From the NCBI GenBank assembly GCA_000961725.1, contig LADS01000001.1, forward strand, positions 1-64,000: a DNA stretch of 64,000 nucleotides, in the 5' to 3' direction. This document shows positions 17,407 to 25,956 of this stretch, piece after piece. A program made the position numbers and the translations under genes. The notes under the pieces were generated by a model. It made no database searches, had not been told where the DNA came from, and was given only the letters and a program-made list of their open reading frames with translations. Position 1 is the stretch's first letter. Each line of letters starts with the position of its first letter. Source of the DNA: Desulfobulbaceae bacterium BRH_c16a. GTDB taxonomy: Bacteria; Desulfobacterota; Desulfobulbia; Desulfobulbales; Desulfocapsaceae.

Positions 17407-17802
17407 GTGAAAGAATTGAACGAACTGATTTTCAAGGATGAACTGCGGTATACCGAGGATCATGAATGGGTGACCGCCAAGGGTAACACCCTGAAGGTCG
17501 GGATCAGCGACTATGCTCAGGACCAGTTGGGCGATATCGTTTTTGTCGAGTTGCCCGAGGTGGGGGCGACCTACGAGAAAGGCGAAGAGTTCGGCACCCT
17601 TGAGTCGGTCAAAGCGGTTTCCGAGCTTTACCTGCCGATAGGAGGGGAGGTCGTCGCCGTCAATGAAGATCTTGGCGACTCTCCGGAGTTGATCAATCAG
17701 GATGCGTATAAAAACTGGATTATCGAAATCAAACCTCACGATACGAGCGAGCTTGAGCAATTACTGACCGTCGACGCCTATCGTGAGATACTGAAAGGAT
17801 AA
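17407..17802 (+). CDS. gcvH: Glycine cleavage system H protein
   Basis: A 131-residue lipoyl carrier protein. The lipoyl-domain signature EEFGTLESVKAVSELYLPI places the lipoylated lysine at residue 69. GcvH shuttles the aminomethyl intermediate between the P, T and L proteins. Translation is taken to start at GTG 17407 because AGGGGAGG lies just upstream; the frame is open further up but overlaps gcvT. Four bases separate it from gcvPA. The lipoylation genes lipB and lipA lie at the end of the same operon. Confidence 0.93.
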   Translation: MKELNELIFKDELRYTEDHEWVTAKGNTLKVGISDYAQDQLGDIVFVELPEVGATYEKGEEFGTLESVKAVSELYLPIGGEVVAVNEDLGDSPELINQDAYKNWIIEIKPHDTSELEQLLTVDAYREILKG

Positions 17803-17806
17803 AGCC

Positions 17807-19141
17807 ATGCGTTACTTGCCTCATACTGACGAAGAGATACGTGAGATGCTGGAGGTAGTCGGCAGAAAAAGCCTGGACGAGCTGTTCTGCTCTGTTGCCG
17901 ATGGATGCCGGTTCGATGGCACCATGCCTCTGCCGGAACCGCTCGACGAGTGGGCTCTGACCGAGCATGTCGCCAGGCTCGGTGAAGCGATGAAGGTCGA
18001 TGACACTTATCGGGTATTGATCGGCGCCGGCAGCTATCATCATAATATCCCGGAGACGATTCGTTCCGTGATGAGCCGGTCGGAATTTCTCACGGCATAC
18101 ACCCCCTATCAACCCGAGATGGCCCAGGGCACTTTACAGGGCATTTTTGAATATCAGACTCTGACCGCGCGCCTGCTCGGCATGGATGTCGCCAACGCCT
18201 CCATCTATGACGGCGCTTCGGCTCTTGCCGAGGGACTGTTGATGGGCCTGCGGATAGCCAAAAAGAAAGGCAAAGTGGCAGTCTCGTCCGCCGTTCATCC
18301 TCACTATCGGCAAGTCGCGAAAACCTATCTGGAGCCGACCTGCTACGAGCTGGTCGAATTGCCGGTGGGGGCGGACGGCCGCACCGATCTGAGCGGGCTT
18401 GCGGCAATCGACGACCTGGCGGCGGTTGCCGTCCAGTCGCCTAATTTTTTCGGGGTGATCGAGGATCTTGAGGCTTTGGGCAAGCAGATCCATGCTGCCG
18501 GATTACTCTTCATAACCGCCTTCACCGAACCGCTTGCCTATGGTCTTGCCAAAAATCCCGGGGAGTGCGGGGCCGATATCGTCTGCGGCGAGGGTCAGAG
18601 TTTCGGCATGCCGCGCTCTTTCGGTGGCGCGGCGCTGGGAATGTTCGCCTGTCGCGACGAGTTCGTCCGCAATATGCCGGGACGTCTGGTCGGCGAGACC
18701 AAAGACCTGGACGGCAAGCGCGGCTTCGTTCTTACGCTCTCGACCCGGGAGCAGCATATCCGGCGGGAAAAAGCCACTTCGAACATCTGCTCCAACCAGG
18801 GGATCTGTACCCAGATCGCCACCATGTACATGGCCTCCCTCGGAGGATCGGGATTGCGCGAGCTGGCCCGGCTCAATTACGCCAAGGCCGAGTATTTCAA
18901 GACCAGGCTCAGAGCAAGCGGGGCTAAAATCGTTTTCGACTCGCCCACCTTCAACGAGTTTGTTGTCGAGTTTAAAGACGATTTCCGTCCGGTTTATGAG
19001 CGATTGCTGGAGCAGAAGATTGTCGCGGGTCTCGATCTCGGCAGATTTTATCCGGAGCATGCCGGAAGATATCTGTTCTGCGTGACCGAGACGACGAGCA
19101 AGGAAATAATGGATACGGTTGCAGGTGAGGTGAAGCCATGA
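17807..19141 (+). CDS. gcvPA: Glycine dehydrogenase (decarboxylating) subunit 1
   Basis: A 444-residue alpha subunit of the split, two-subunit P protein. It opens with RYLPHTDEEIREMLEVVGRKSLDELF, typical of GcvPA, and contains YTPYQPEMAQGTLQGIFEYQ and the NASIYDGASALAEG block that precedes the PLP-domain fold. With subunit 2 it decarboxylates glycine using pyridoxal phosphate and loads the aminomethyl group on GcvH. The PLP lysine is in subunit 2. The gene ends by overlapping the gcvPB start by 4 bases, consistent with stoichiometric expression. Confidence 0.93.
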   Translation: MRYLPHTDEEIREMLEVVGRKSLDELFCSVADGCRFDGTMPLPEPLDEWALTEHVARLGEAMKVDDTYRVLIGAGSYHHNIPETIRSVMSRSEFLTAYTPYQPEMAQGTLQGIFEYQTLTARLLGMDVANASIYDGASALAEGLLMGLRIAKKKGKVAVSSAVHPHYRQVAKTYLEPTCYELVELPVGADGRTDLSGLAAIDDLAAVAVQSPNFFGVIEDLEALGKQIHAAGLLFITAFTEPLAYGLAKNPGECGADIVCGEGQSFGMPRSFGGAALGMFACRDEFVRNMPGRLVGETKDLDGKRGFVLTLSTREQHIRREKATSNICSNQGICTQIATMYMASLGGSGLRELARLNYAKAEYFKTRLRASGAKIVFDSPTFNEFVVEFKDDFRPVYERLLEQKIVAGLDLGRFYPEHAGRYLFCVTETTSKEIMDTVAGEVKP

Positions 19142-20601
19142 GTATGACAAATATCCCGGGTGCAAGCGGCATAATTCAGAACGAACCCCTTCTCTGGGAG
19201 AAGGGGAAAAAAGGACGGCGGGGGATGTCCATCCCTGCAAGCGATGTTCCGGCGGCTGAGTTTCCGCAGGACCTGCAGGGGGAGGGACCGGCATTTCCCG
19301 ATCTCAGCGAGGTCGATGTGGTGCGTCATTACACCCGTCTTTCGCAGTGGAACTTCGGAGTCGATACCGGAATGTACCCTTTAGGTTCCTGTACCATGAA
19401 ATACAACCCCAAGATCAACGAGAAGGTGGCGTCGACTCCCGAGCTTGCCGCCGCCCACCCGATGCTGGCCGATGAGCAGGTGCAGGGTACGCTGCGGATC
19501 ATGTACGAACTGCAGGAATACTTGGCGGCCATAACCGGCCTGCCGGGCGTGACCGTGCAGCCGGCGGCGGGCGCTCACGGCGAACTCACCGGCATGCTCA
19601 TTTTTGCCGCCTGCCACAAAAGTCGGGGTTCGAGGCGGACCAAGATCCTCATTCCCGATACCGCCCACGGCACCAATCCGGCAAGCGCCGCCCTGTGCGG
19701 CTACAAACCGGTGCCGATCAAATCCGGGCCGAACGGCATCATGGATGTCCAGTCGATCATGGCGGTGATGGATGAAGAAACCGCCGGCATCATGATCACC
19801 AATCCGAACACCCTGGGCCTGTTTGAGACCAATATCCGCGAGATAGCCGAGATCGTCCACGGCAAGGGCGGCCTGGTGTACGGTGACGGGGCCAATATGA
19901 ACGCGGTCATGGGTATCGTCAATGCCAGGAAGTGCGGGGTCGATGTGATGCATCTCAATCTGCACAAGACCTTTTCCACGCCACACGGCGGCGGTGGACC
20001 GGGGGCGGGGCCGGTCTGTGTGACTGAAGAGCTGGCCCGTTTTCTGCCCACGCCGCTGGCGGTAAAAGACGGCGACACCTATCGCCTGGAGTATAACCGG
20101 CCCGAATCGATCGGCCGGGTCCATGCCTTCCACGGCAACTACTCGGTGCTTCTTCGCGCCTACAGCTATATCCGCACCATGGGCGCGGGAAACCTGAAAA
20201 AGGCAAGCATGCTTGCGGTACTGAATGCCGCCTATATTAAGGAAAAACTCAAAGGAACCCTGCCGCTTGCCTATGATCGGCCGTGCATGCACGAATGCGT
20301 CTTTTCCGATGCCCTGCTGCAGGAGGATAAAATCACCACCCTCGATTTCGCCAAACGGCTGATTGACTGCGGCTACCATCCGCCGACCATCTATTTTCCC
20401 CTGGTGGTGCACGGGGCGATCATGATCGAACCGACCGAGACCGAATGCAAAGACGATATCGATCAGTTCATCGAGGTGGTGAAAATGGTGGTCCGGGAGG
20501 CAAAAGAAAATCCCGAACTGCTCAGGCAGGCGCCGATGCGGGCGAAGATGCGGCGGCTGGACGAGACCCTTGCCGCACGACACCCCTGTCTCCGTGGCTA
20601 G
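19138..20601 (+). CDS. gcvPB: Glycine dehydrogenase (decarboxylating) subunit 2
   Basis: A 487-residue beta subunit of the P protein. The PLP-binding lysine is Lys277 in HLNLHKTFSTPHGGGGPG, and the glycine-rich loop after it is the family hallmark. Other conserved blocks are LGSCTMKYNPKINE and DTAHGTNPASAA. It works with the gcvPA product in glycine decarboxylation, or in the reverse direction in the reductive glycine pathway known from some sulfate reducers; the sequence cannot tell which. The start overlaps gcvPA by 4 bases. Confidence 0.94.
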   Translation: MSMTNIPGASGIIQNEPLLWEKGKKGRRGMSIPASDVPAAEFPQDLQGEGPAFPDLSEVDVVRHYTRLSQWNFGVDTGMYPLGSCTMKYNPKINEKVASTPELAAAHPMLADEQVQGTLRIMYELQEYLAAITGLPGVTVQPAAGAHGELTGMLIFAACHKSRGSRRTKILIPDTAHGTNPASAALCGYKPVPIKSGPNGIMDVQSIMAVMDEETAGIMITNPNTLGLFETNIREIAEIVHGKGGLVYGDGANMNAVMGIVNARKCGVDVMHLNLHKTFSTPHGGGGPGAGPVCVTEELARFLPTPLAVKDGDTYRLEYNRPESIGRVHAFHGNYSVLLRAYSYIRTMGAGNLKKASMLAVLNAAYIKEKLKGTLPLAYDRPCMHECVFSDALLQEDKITTLDFAKRLIDCGYHPPTIYFPLVVHGAIMIEPTETECKDDIDQFIEVVKMVVREAKENPELLRQAPMRAKMRRLDETLAARHPCLRG

Positions 20602-20608
20602 CGAAAAA

Positions 20609-21283
20609 ATGGCCGCCGCGCTGGTCGATCTTGGTGTGACTGATTACGCGGCGGCCTATGCTCTGCAGCTTGGCCTGGTCGAAAAGAGACGAAGCGGACA
20701 GGCCTTAGGCGATGTTTTCCTGGTAACCGAGCATCCGAGCACCTTCACCCTCGGCAGGCGGGGCGGCCGGGAAAATCTGATGGTGGCGGAGGAATTTCTC
20801 CGGGAGAAAAATATTCCGCTGGTGCATATCGAGCGCGGCGGGGACATAACTTTTCACGGCCGGGGCCAGCTGGTCATCTATCCGATTCTCCATCTGCGCG
20901 AGGCCGGTCTCTCGGTGACCGATTATGTGCATTGTCTGGAAGAGGTGATGATCCGGCTTGCGGCAACATGCGGCGTTGAAGCTGCAAGGGATGCGCGGAA
21001 TCACGGAGTCTGGGCGGGAAATAAAAAACTCGGCAGCGTCGGCATCGCCATCCGCCACGGCATTGCCTTTCATGGCCTGGCGTTGAATGTCAACCTGGAT
21101 CTTGAACCCTTCTCCTGGGTCAACCCCTGCGGACTTGCCGGAGTAAGCATGACAACCCTCAGCCATGAGTGCGGCCGGGAGGTAACGGTCAATGAACTCA
21201 CCAGGGAGTTGATCGGTCACCTTTCCCGGATATTTGGCCGTGAATTTTTTTACAAGGATCATGCCGATGTCATCGTGCAATAA
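20609..21283 (+). CDS. lipB: Lipoyl(octanoyl) transferase
   Basis: A 224-residue transferase that moves octanoyl groups from acyl-carrier protein to lipoyl domains such as GcvH. The catalytic Lys is in KKLGSVGIAIR and the catalytic Cys in WVNPCGLAGVSM; RGGDITFHGRGQLVIYPI is the substrate-binding signature. The ATG at 20609 starts the protein at MAAALVDLGVTDY, close to the usual family start. In-frame GTG 20594 and TTG 20570 are alternatives that would overlap the gcvPB end. The stop lies 23 bases inside lipA. Confidence 0.9.
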   Translation: MAAALVDLGVTDYAAAYALQLGLVEKRRSGQALGDVFLVTEHPSTFTLGRRGGRENLMVAEEFLREKNIPLVHIERGGDITFHGRGQLVIYPILHLREAGLSVTDYVHCLEEVMIRLAATCGVEAARDARNHGVWAGNKKLGSVGIAIRHGIAFHGLALNVNLDLEPFSWVNPCGLAGVSMTTLSHECGREVTVNELTRELIGHLSRIFGREFFYKDHADVIVQ

Positions 21284-22163
21284 TCGGACTACACTCGGAA
21301 AACCCCGCTGGCTCCGGCGCACTCTGCCGACCGGGCCGGAGTACGAGAAAATCCGACGGCTGCTGAAAGGCCACGAGCTGACCACCGTCTGCCAAAAGGC
21401 CAAGTGTCCCAACCAGTTCGAATGTTATAGCCAGGGCACCGCAACGTTTATGATTCTCGGTGAGCGCTGCACCCGCAACTGCCGGTTCTGTGCGGTCGAA
21501 CACCGCCCCGAGGGGCCGCCCGATCCCGAAGAACCGGAACGGGTGGCCGAGGCGGTGGCCCTGCTTGAACTCCGTTATGCGGTGGTTACTTCGGTTACAA
21601 GGGACGATCTTGCCGACGGCGGGGCCTCGCTCTTTGCCGAGACCATTGCCGCCATCCGCAGACGCAGGCCGAATACCCTGGTGGAAGTTTTAATCCCCGA
21701 TCTGCAGGGTGACCCGGATGCGCTGCAGACCATCCTTAATGCCGGTCCCCATGTCCTCAATCACAATATCGAAACGGTGGCGCGGCTCTATCCGGAGGTT
21801 CGGCATCAGGCCGAATACCGGCGCTCCCTTGCCCTCATCCGCCGGGTGAAAAAGAAAAAGACTCATCCCCAGATCCCGACCAAATCGGGCATCATGCTCG
21901 GCCTTGGCGAAACTTTTCAGGAGATTGAAGAAACCTGGCGCGATCTGCTCGTCGCCGGCTGCGATATCCTGACCATGGGCCAGTACCTGCAGCCAAGCGC
22001 GAGCCATCTTGCTGTGCAGAGATTTCTCCCTCCGGAGGAATTTGCCGAGCTGGAGCAGAAGGCCTATGCTCTGGGATTTGCCGGAGTCGCCTCGGGGCCG
22101 TTTGTCCGCAGTTCCTACCAGGCGGAAACGCTTTACCGGCGGGCAATGCGACGGATAACATGA
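21261..22163 (+). CDS. lipA: Lipoyl synthase (radical SAM)
   Basis: A 300-residue radical SAM enzyme that inserts two sulfurs into protein-bound octanoyl groups. It has both cluster motifs: the auxiliary cluster CQKAKCPNQFEC and the radical SAM CTRNCRFC. The C-terminal RSSY, whose Ser ligates the auxiliary cluster, is also present (FVRSSYQAE). The ATG at 21261 has AAGGA four bases upstream and overlaps the lipB end. As last gene of the operon it completes lipoyl assembly on GcvH. No terminator was recognised in the 41 bases before the convergent phn operon. Confidence 0.94.
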   Translation: MPMSSCNNRTTLGKPRWLRRTLPTGPEYEKIRRLLKGHELTTVCQKAKCPNQFECYSQGTATFMILGERCTRNCRFCAVEHRPEGPPDPEEPERVAEAVALLELRYAVVTSVTRDDLADGGASLFAETIAAIRRRRPNTLVEVLIPDLQGDPDALQTILNAGPHVLNHNIETVARLYPEVRHQAEYRRSLALIRRVKKKKTHPQIPTKSGIMLGLGETFQEIEETWRDLLVAGCDILTMGQYLQPSASHLAVQRFLPPEEFAELEQKAYALGFAGVASGPFVRSSYQAETLYRRAMRRIT

Positions 22164-22204
22164 CTTGAGGGTTGCCGGCTGTGGGATGAGTACCTTGTGG
22201 GGTG

Positions 22205-23005
22205 TCAGATGATGCGCTTTCTGATGGCGGTGACCAACAACTCAGCGATGATCACCACCACGAAAATGCTCAGCAGGATAACCGAAACCCGATCCCAGTG
22301 GAACAGGTTGAGGGCGGTATCCAGAACCATGCCGAGGCCGCCGGCACCGACCAGACCAATCACCGCCGACTCCCGGACATTGATATCCCAGCGGAAGAGG
22401 AAGATTGCCCAGAAGGCTGGGGCAACCTGGGGCCAGTAGCCCTTGAGGAAGACGCTTGCCCAGGGGGCTCCGGCGGCATGAAGGGCCTCGACCGGGCCGG
22501 GATCGCTCTCTTCCAGGGCCTCGGCGAAAAGCTTGCCGACAAAGCCCACCGATCGGAAGGCAATGCATATTGTGCCGGCCAGGGCTCCGGGGCCGAAGAC
22601 GGCGACAAAGAGCAGAGCCCAGACCAGGGTGTTCACCGAGCGCGAAGAAACCAGGATGAGTTTGGAAAGCCAGTTGAGAAGCGGAAAGCGGACGATATTG
22701 TTGGCCCCGAGGATGCCCACCGGGATAGCCATGACCAGCGAGAGCAGGGTCCCGAGACTGGCGATATGCAAGGTTTCCATCATCGCCGCATGGATGCCGC
22801 CGCGGTAATAGTCGAGATCCATCGGCCACATCCTGGTAAGCAGGTCGGCGATTTGGGTCGGAGCGTCAAAAAGAAACTCCGGAATAATCTCGACAGTACG
22901 CAGAGACAATGATAAAGCCACGGCAAGACCGAGAAAGACCGCAAAGCGGGAGAGCCGCTCGGCGAGGGTAAAACGCTGCCATATCTTTGCCTGGCTCTTG
23001 CTCAT
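22205..23005 (-). CDS. phnE: Phosphonate/phosphite-type ABC transporter permease (second PhnE)
   Basis: A 266-residue inner-membrane permease with about six helices. The cytoplasmic EAA loop, ALHAAGAPWASVFLKGYWPQV near residues 165-185, docks onto the PhnC ATPase. ARDSAVIGLVGAGG-like spacing is seen as VRESAVIGLVGAGGLG near 213, typical of PhnE. It is the last gene of the four-gene cluster; its start overlaps the preceding permease by 4 bases. Two PhnE subunits probably form a heterodimer. Confidence 0.88.
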   Translation of the reverse strand: MSKSQAKIWQRFTLAERLSRFAVFLGLAVALSLSLRTVEIIPEFLFDAPTQIADLLTRMWPMDLDYYRGGIHAAMMETLHIASLGTLLSLVMAIPVGILGANNIVRFPLLNWLSKLILVSSRSVNTLVWALLFVAVFGPGALAGTICIAFRSVGFVGKLFAEALEESDPGPVEALHAAGAPWASVFLKGYWPQVAPAFWAIFLFRWDINVRESAVIGLVGAGGLGMVLDTALNLFHWDRVSVILLSIFVVVIIAELLVTAIRKRII

Positions 23006-23793
23006 TGGAAAACCTTCTTGATCTGGACGGAGATGTACTCGCTGATCATAACGAGGGCGATGATCGAAATCAGGATCGCCGCGAGGAAATCATAGTCAAA
23101 ACGCTGGAAAGCGGAGAATAAAGTGCCGCCGATCCCACCCGCCCCGACGATTCCCACCATGGTTGAATTCCGCAGATTGGCGTCGAGCTGGTAGGAGGAA
23201 AAGCCGATGAAGCGGTTGAGCACCTGCGGCAGCACTGCGTAGATGATCACGCTCATAAACGGCGCTCCGGCGGCGCGCAACGCTTCCAGCGGCTTGAGGG
23301 AGATTTCCTCGATGGCCTCGGCAAAGAGCTTGCCGATAAAGCCGATGGAGGCGAAAATCAGGGTGAGGATGCCGGCCAGCGGACCAAAGCCCACCGCTTT
23401 CACAAAGAGAATTGCAAAGATTACCGGATGAAACGAGCGGCACAGGGCGATAAAAATCCGAAAGGGCCAGGTGATCCACGTCGGCATCAGGTTGCGGGCG
23501 GCAAGCAGGCCGACCGGCAGGGAGATGAGTATCCCGAAGGCCGAAGCGATGATGGCGATTTCGACGGTTTCGACCAGGTTGTCGACCAGCAGTTTCCAGC
23601 GCGAGAAATTCGGTGGAACCATTTCGCCTAAAAATTTCGCGCCGTTACCAAGACCATCGACAAAGCGGCTCAAGGAGATGTCGAGGAGATTGGCCGCATA
23701 CATGGCATAAAGAAGGGCCAGAAGCCAGCCGGCCCTGACCAGCCAGTTGGCCTTGAACGGGTTGCCGTGGCTGCGAGTTTCCCCGGTGCTCAT
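23002..23793 (-). CDS. phnE: Phosphonate/phosphite-type ABC transporter permease (first PhnE)
   Basis: A 263-residue permease, homologous to the next gene product and with the same topology. The EAA loop is [21 protein letters not shown] near residue 172, and [17 protein letters not shown] near 213 matches the conserved C-terminal PhnE block. It starts inside the end of phnC (4-base overlap) and ends inside the start of the second permease, so the three genes are translationally coupled. Together they form the membrane channel for the solute delivered by PhnD. Confidence 0.88.
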   Translation of the reverse strand: MSTGETRSHGNPFKANWLVRAGWLLALLYAMYAANLLDISLSRFVDGLGNGAKFLGEMVPPNFSRWKLLVDNLVETVEIAIIASAFGILISLPVGLLAARNLMPTWITWPFRIFIALCRSFHPVIFAILFVKAVGFGPLAGILTLIFASIGFIGKLFAEAIEEISLKPLEALRAAGAPFMSVIIYAVLPQVLNRFIGFSSYQLDANLRNSTMVGIVGAGGIGGTLFSAFQRFDYDFLAAILISIIALVMISEYISVQIKKVFQ

Positions 23794-24584
23794 TGCAGCC
23801 AGTTCTCCCCGCCGTAGATCTCTTTGAGATGGGCGTTGCTCAATTCGGCTGGAGGTCCGTCAAAGACGATGCCACCCCGGGCAATGCCGATGATCCTGGT
23901 TGTGAAGCGCTTCGCCAACTCCACATCATGAATGTTGATGATCAGGGGGATCCGGTGGGTCTCGGTCAGAGACACCAGCAGCTCCATGATCTCGACGCTG
24001 GTCTTGGGATCAAGTGACGAGGTCGGCTCGTCGGCGAGGAGGACGTGGGGCTCCTGCATGATCGCCCGGGCAATGCCCACCCTCTGGCGCTGGCCGCCGG
24101 AGAGGCTGTCGGCGCGCTGATGGACGAAATCGATAAGTCCGATCGACTCGAGCAGAGTGAAGGCCATCTCGATATCCCTTTGGGGATAGCGGCGAAGCCA
24201 GGCCCGCCAGGGAGCAACATAGCCGAGGCGCCCGCAGAGAACGTTTTCCATCACGGTGAGCCGCTCGACCAGATTGAATTCCTGGAAGACCATGCCGATC
24301 TTGCGCCGCGCCCGGCGCAAGACTGCACCGCGCAGCCTGGTAATGTTTTCGCCGCTTACGTAGATATCGCCGGAGGTGGGAGGAATCAACTTGTTGACAC
24401 AGCGAATCAATGTGCTTTTTCCCGTTCCGGATGGGCCGATTATCGCCACGCTGCTTTTCCCCGAAACCTCGAAACTGATGTTGCTGAGAATGGGTTTGCC
24501 GGCGACATACTCTTTGACCAGGTTGTCAACGCGCAGGGATCTGGGGGGCTGGCTTGTTGTTTGCTGCTGCGGTTCAGTGCTCAT
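23790..24584 (-). CDS. phnC: Phosphonate/phosphite-type ABC transporter ATP-binding protein
   Basis: A 264-residue ABC ATPase. Walker A is GPSGTGKST near residues 54-62, the signature is [15 protein letters not shown] near 161, and Walker B is [39 protein letters not shown] is a PhnC-type Q-loop region. It energises uptake through the two PhnE permeases encoded downstream. A strong GC-rich hairpin lies between it and the upstream phnD, suggesting lower expression of ATPase and permeases than of the binding protein. Confidence 0.9.
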   Translation of the reverse strand: MSTEPQQQTTSQPPRSLRVDNLVKEYVAGKPILSNISFEVSGKSSVAIIGPSGTGKSTLIRCVNKLIPPTSGDIYVSGENITRLRGAVLRRARRKIGMVFQEFNLVERLTVMENVLCGRLGYVAPWRAWLRRYPQRDIEMAFTLLESIGLIDFVHQRADSLSGGQRQRVGIARAIMQEPHVLLADEPTSSLDPKTSVEIMELLVSLTETHRIPLIINIHDVELAKRFTTRIIGIARGGIVFDGPPAELSNAHLKEIYGGENWLQ

Positions 24585-24636
24585 AGGGACGGTGGCAATT
24601 CATCGAGATTCGGGGGAGAGGCGGTCGGAAAGGTTG

Positions 24637-24669
24637 CGCCCCCCGCGGCCGAATACGTCGCGGGGGGCG
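24637..24669 (-). promoter_or_regulatory. GC-rich hairpin between phnD and phnC
   Basis: CGCCCCCCGCG (24637-24647) and CGCGGGGGGCG (24659-24669) form a perfect 11-bp stem around an 11-base loop, 26 bases past the phnD stop. No T-run follows on the minus strand, so it is more likely an mRNA-protecting or partial-termination structure than a full terminator. Confidence 0.65.
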
Positions 24670-24694
24670 ATTCCAGTCCTTCGGAACTGTACTG

Positions 24695-25705
24695 TTACTT
24701 TTTCTTCTTGGCTGCTTCGGCAGCTTCCCGTTCCGCTTCTTTTTTCAGGCCGGCCTGGTTGTACGAGCTGCCGGTCGATTCGGCGATATCGCGGATAACT
24801 TTCCAGTCATCAAGATAGGTGACCGGAAAAAAACGGTCGGCACCGCCAAAGGTCTCCTGCATGGCGGGAGTGAAACGGTAGGAGTAGAAGGCGTCAACGA
24901 TCTTTTTGACCAGATCCGGATGAAGGTTGTGGGCATAGCCGAAGGAGGAAGTGGGGAACCTCGGGCTGGTAAAGACGGTGCGGAATTCGTCGACGTTGAT
25001 TCTGCCGGCTTCAGCCATGCGATTGAAAACGTCCGAGGCTACCGGGGCGGCATCGTAGTCACCGTGAGCGACACCAAGAATCGACTGATCGTGTTTGCCG
25101 GAGTAGAGCACAGTATAGTCTTTATCCGGAACGATCCCGTGTTGCGGGAAGATTGCCCGGGGGGCAAGGTTGCCGGAATTGGAAGAGGCCGACGTGTGAG
25201 CCACCCGTTTCCCTTTGATGTCTTCAAGCGACTTGATATCGCTATCTTTTTTCACGACGACGATGAGATTGTAACCCTGGAATGCATCGCTGGTTCCCTT
25301 GACCGCGATAGGGACGTAGCCGGCCAGATTGACGGCAAAACCGGTGGGACCGGTGGAAAAGCCGGCGATATGCAAGCGTCCGGAGCGCATGGCCTCTACT
25401 TCGGCGGCATTGGATTGGACAGTGTAATAAACAACCTTCTTCCCTGTCGCCTTCTCAAGGTACTCCTGGAAATCCGCGAAGGCGTCTTTATAGACGGCCG
25501 GATCTTCTACCGGGGTGTAGGTGAAAACAAGGGTGCCGGGATCTTTCCAGTCCTTCGGGTCTGCAGGCGGATCGGCGACCAGGTCCATATTCTCGTCGCA
25601 ATACATCTCATCAAGGGTGCCGCGGTTTTTGCAGTCAGTGCTTGCCCAGGCAAAACCGGTCATCAGGGAACAGGCCACCAGCAAGGTCAGAAGTTTTTTC
25701 ATCAT
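24695..25705 (-). CDS. phnD: Phosphate/phosphite/phosphonate ABC transporter substrate-binding protein
   Basis: A 336-residue periplasmic binding protein. It begins with a signal peptide, MMKKLLTLLVACSLMTGFAWA, and the mature N-terminus carries two Cys and an acidic segment (YCDENMDLVAD). The fold matches the phosphonate_bd group, with TYTPVEDPAVY and the ligand loop VAHTSASSNSGNLAPR. A Lys/Ala/Glu-rich tail ends the protein. The start at 25705 is backed by AAAAGGAAA upstream; the ORF is open further but has no signal there. The ligand may be a phosphonate, phosphite or phosphate. No C-P lyase or phosphonatase gene is nearby. Confidence 0.88.
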   Translation of the reverse strand: MMKKLLTLLVACSLMTGFAWASTDCKNRGTLDEMYCDENMDLVADPPADPKDWKDPGTLVFTYTPVEDPAVYKDAFADFQEYLEKATGKKVVYYTVQSNAAEVEAMRSGRLHIAGFSTGPTGFAVNLAGYVPIAVKGTSDAFQGYNLIVVVKKDSDIKSLEDIKGKRVAHTSASSNSGNLAPRAIFPQHGIVPDKDYTVLYSGKHDQSILGVAHGDYDAAPVASDVFNRMAEAGRINVDEFRTVFTSPRFPTSSFGYAHNLHPDLVKKIVDAFYSYRFTPAMQETFGGADRFFPVTYLDDWKVIRDIAESTGSSYNQAGLKKEAEREAAEAAKKKK

Positions 25706-25956
25706 CGTTTTCCTTTTAATTTCTGTTAGTCGACAACTTCTCCTCAAAAAATATACAGGACAACGTATTACCACGGAAAATATTCGCGGGGCGTTAGCTT
25801 TTTATTAGATTTTCTTATCAACCAACTCGCACCAGGCGATTTTTTGTTCCGGGACTCTCTTTCTATCGGTTTTTCCGTATACCTGTCAAGATATAAATCT
25901 TCGTCAAGGGCTGGAAAAAACTGCCTCTTTGCGGGTATTGCATACTCCCGGCCTGT

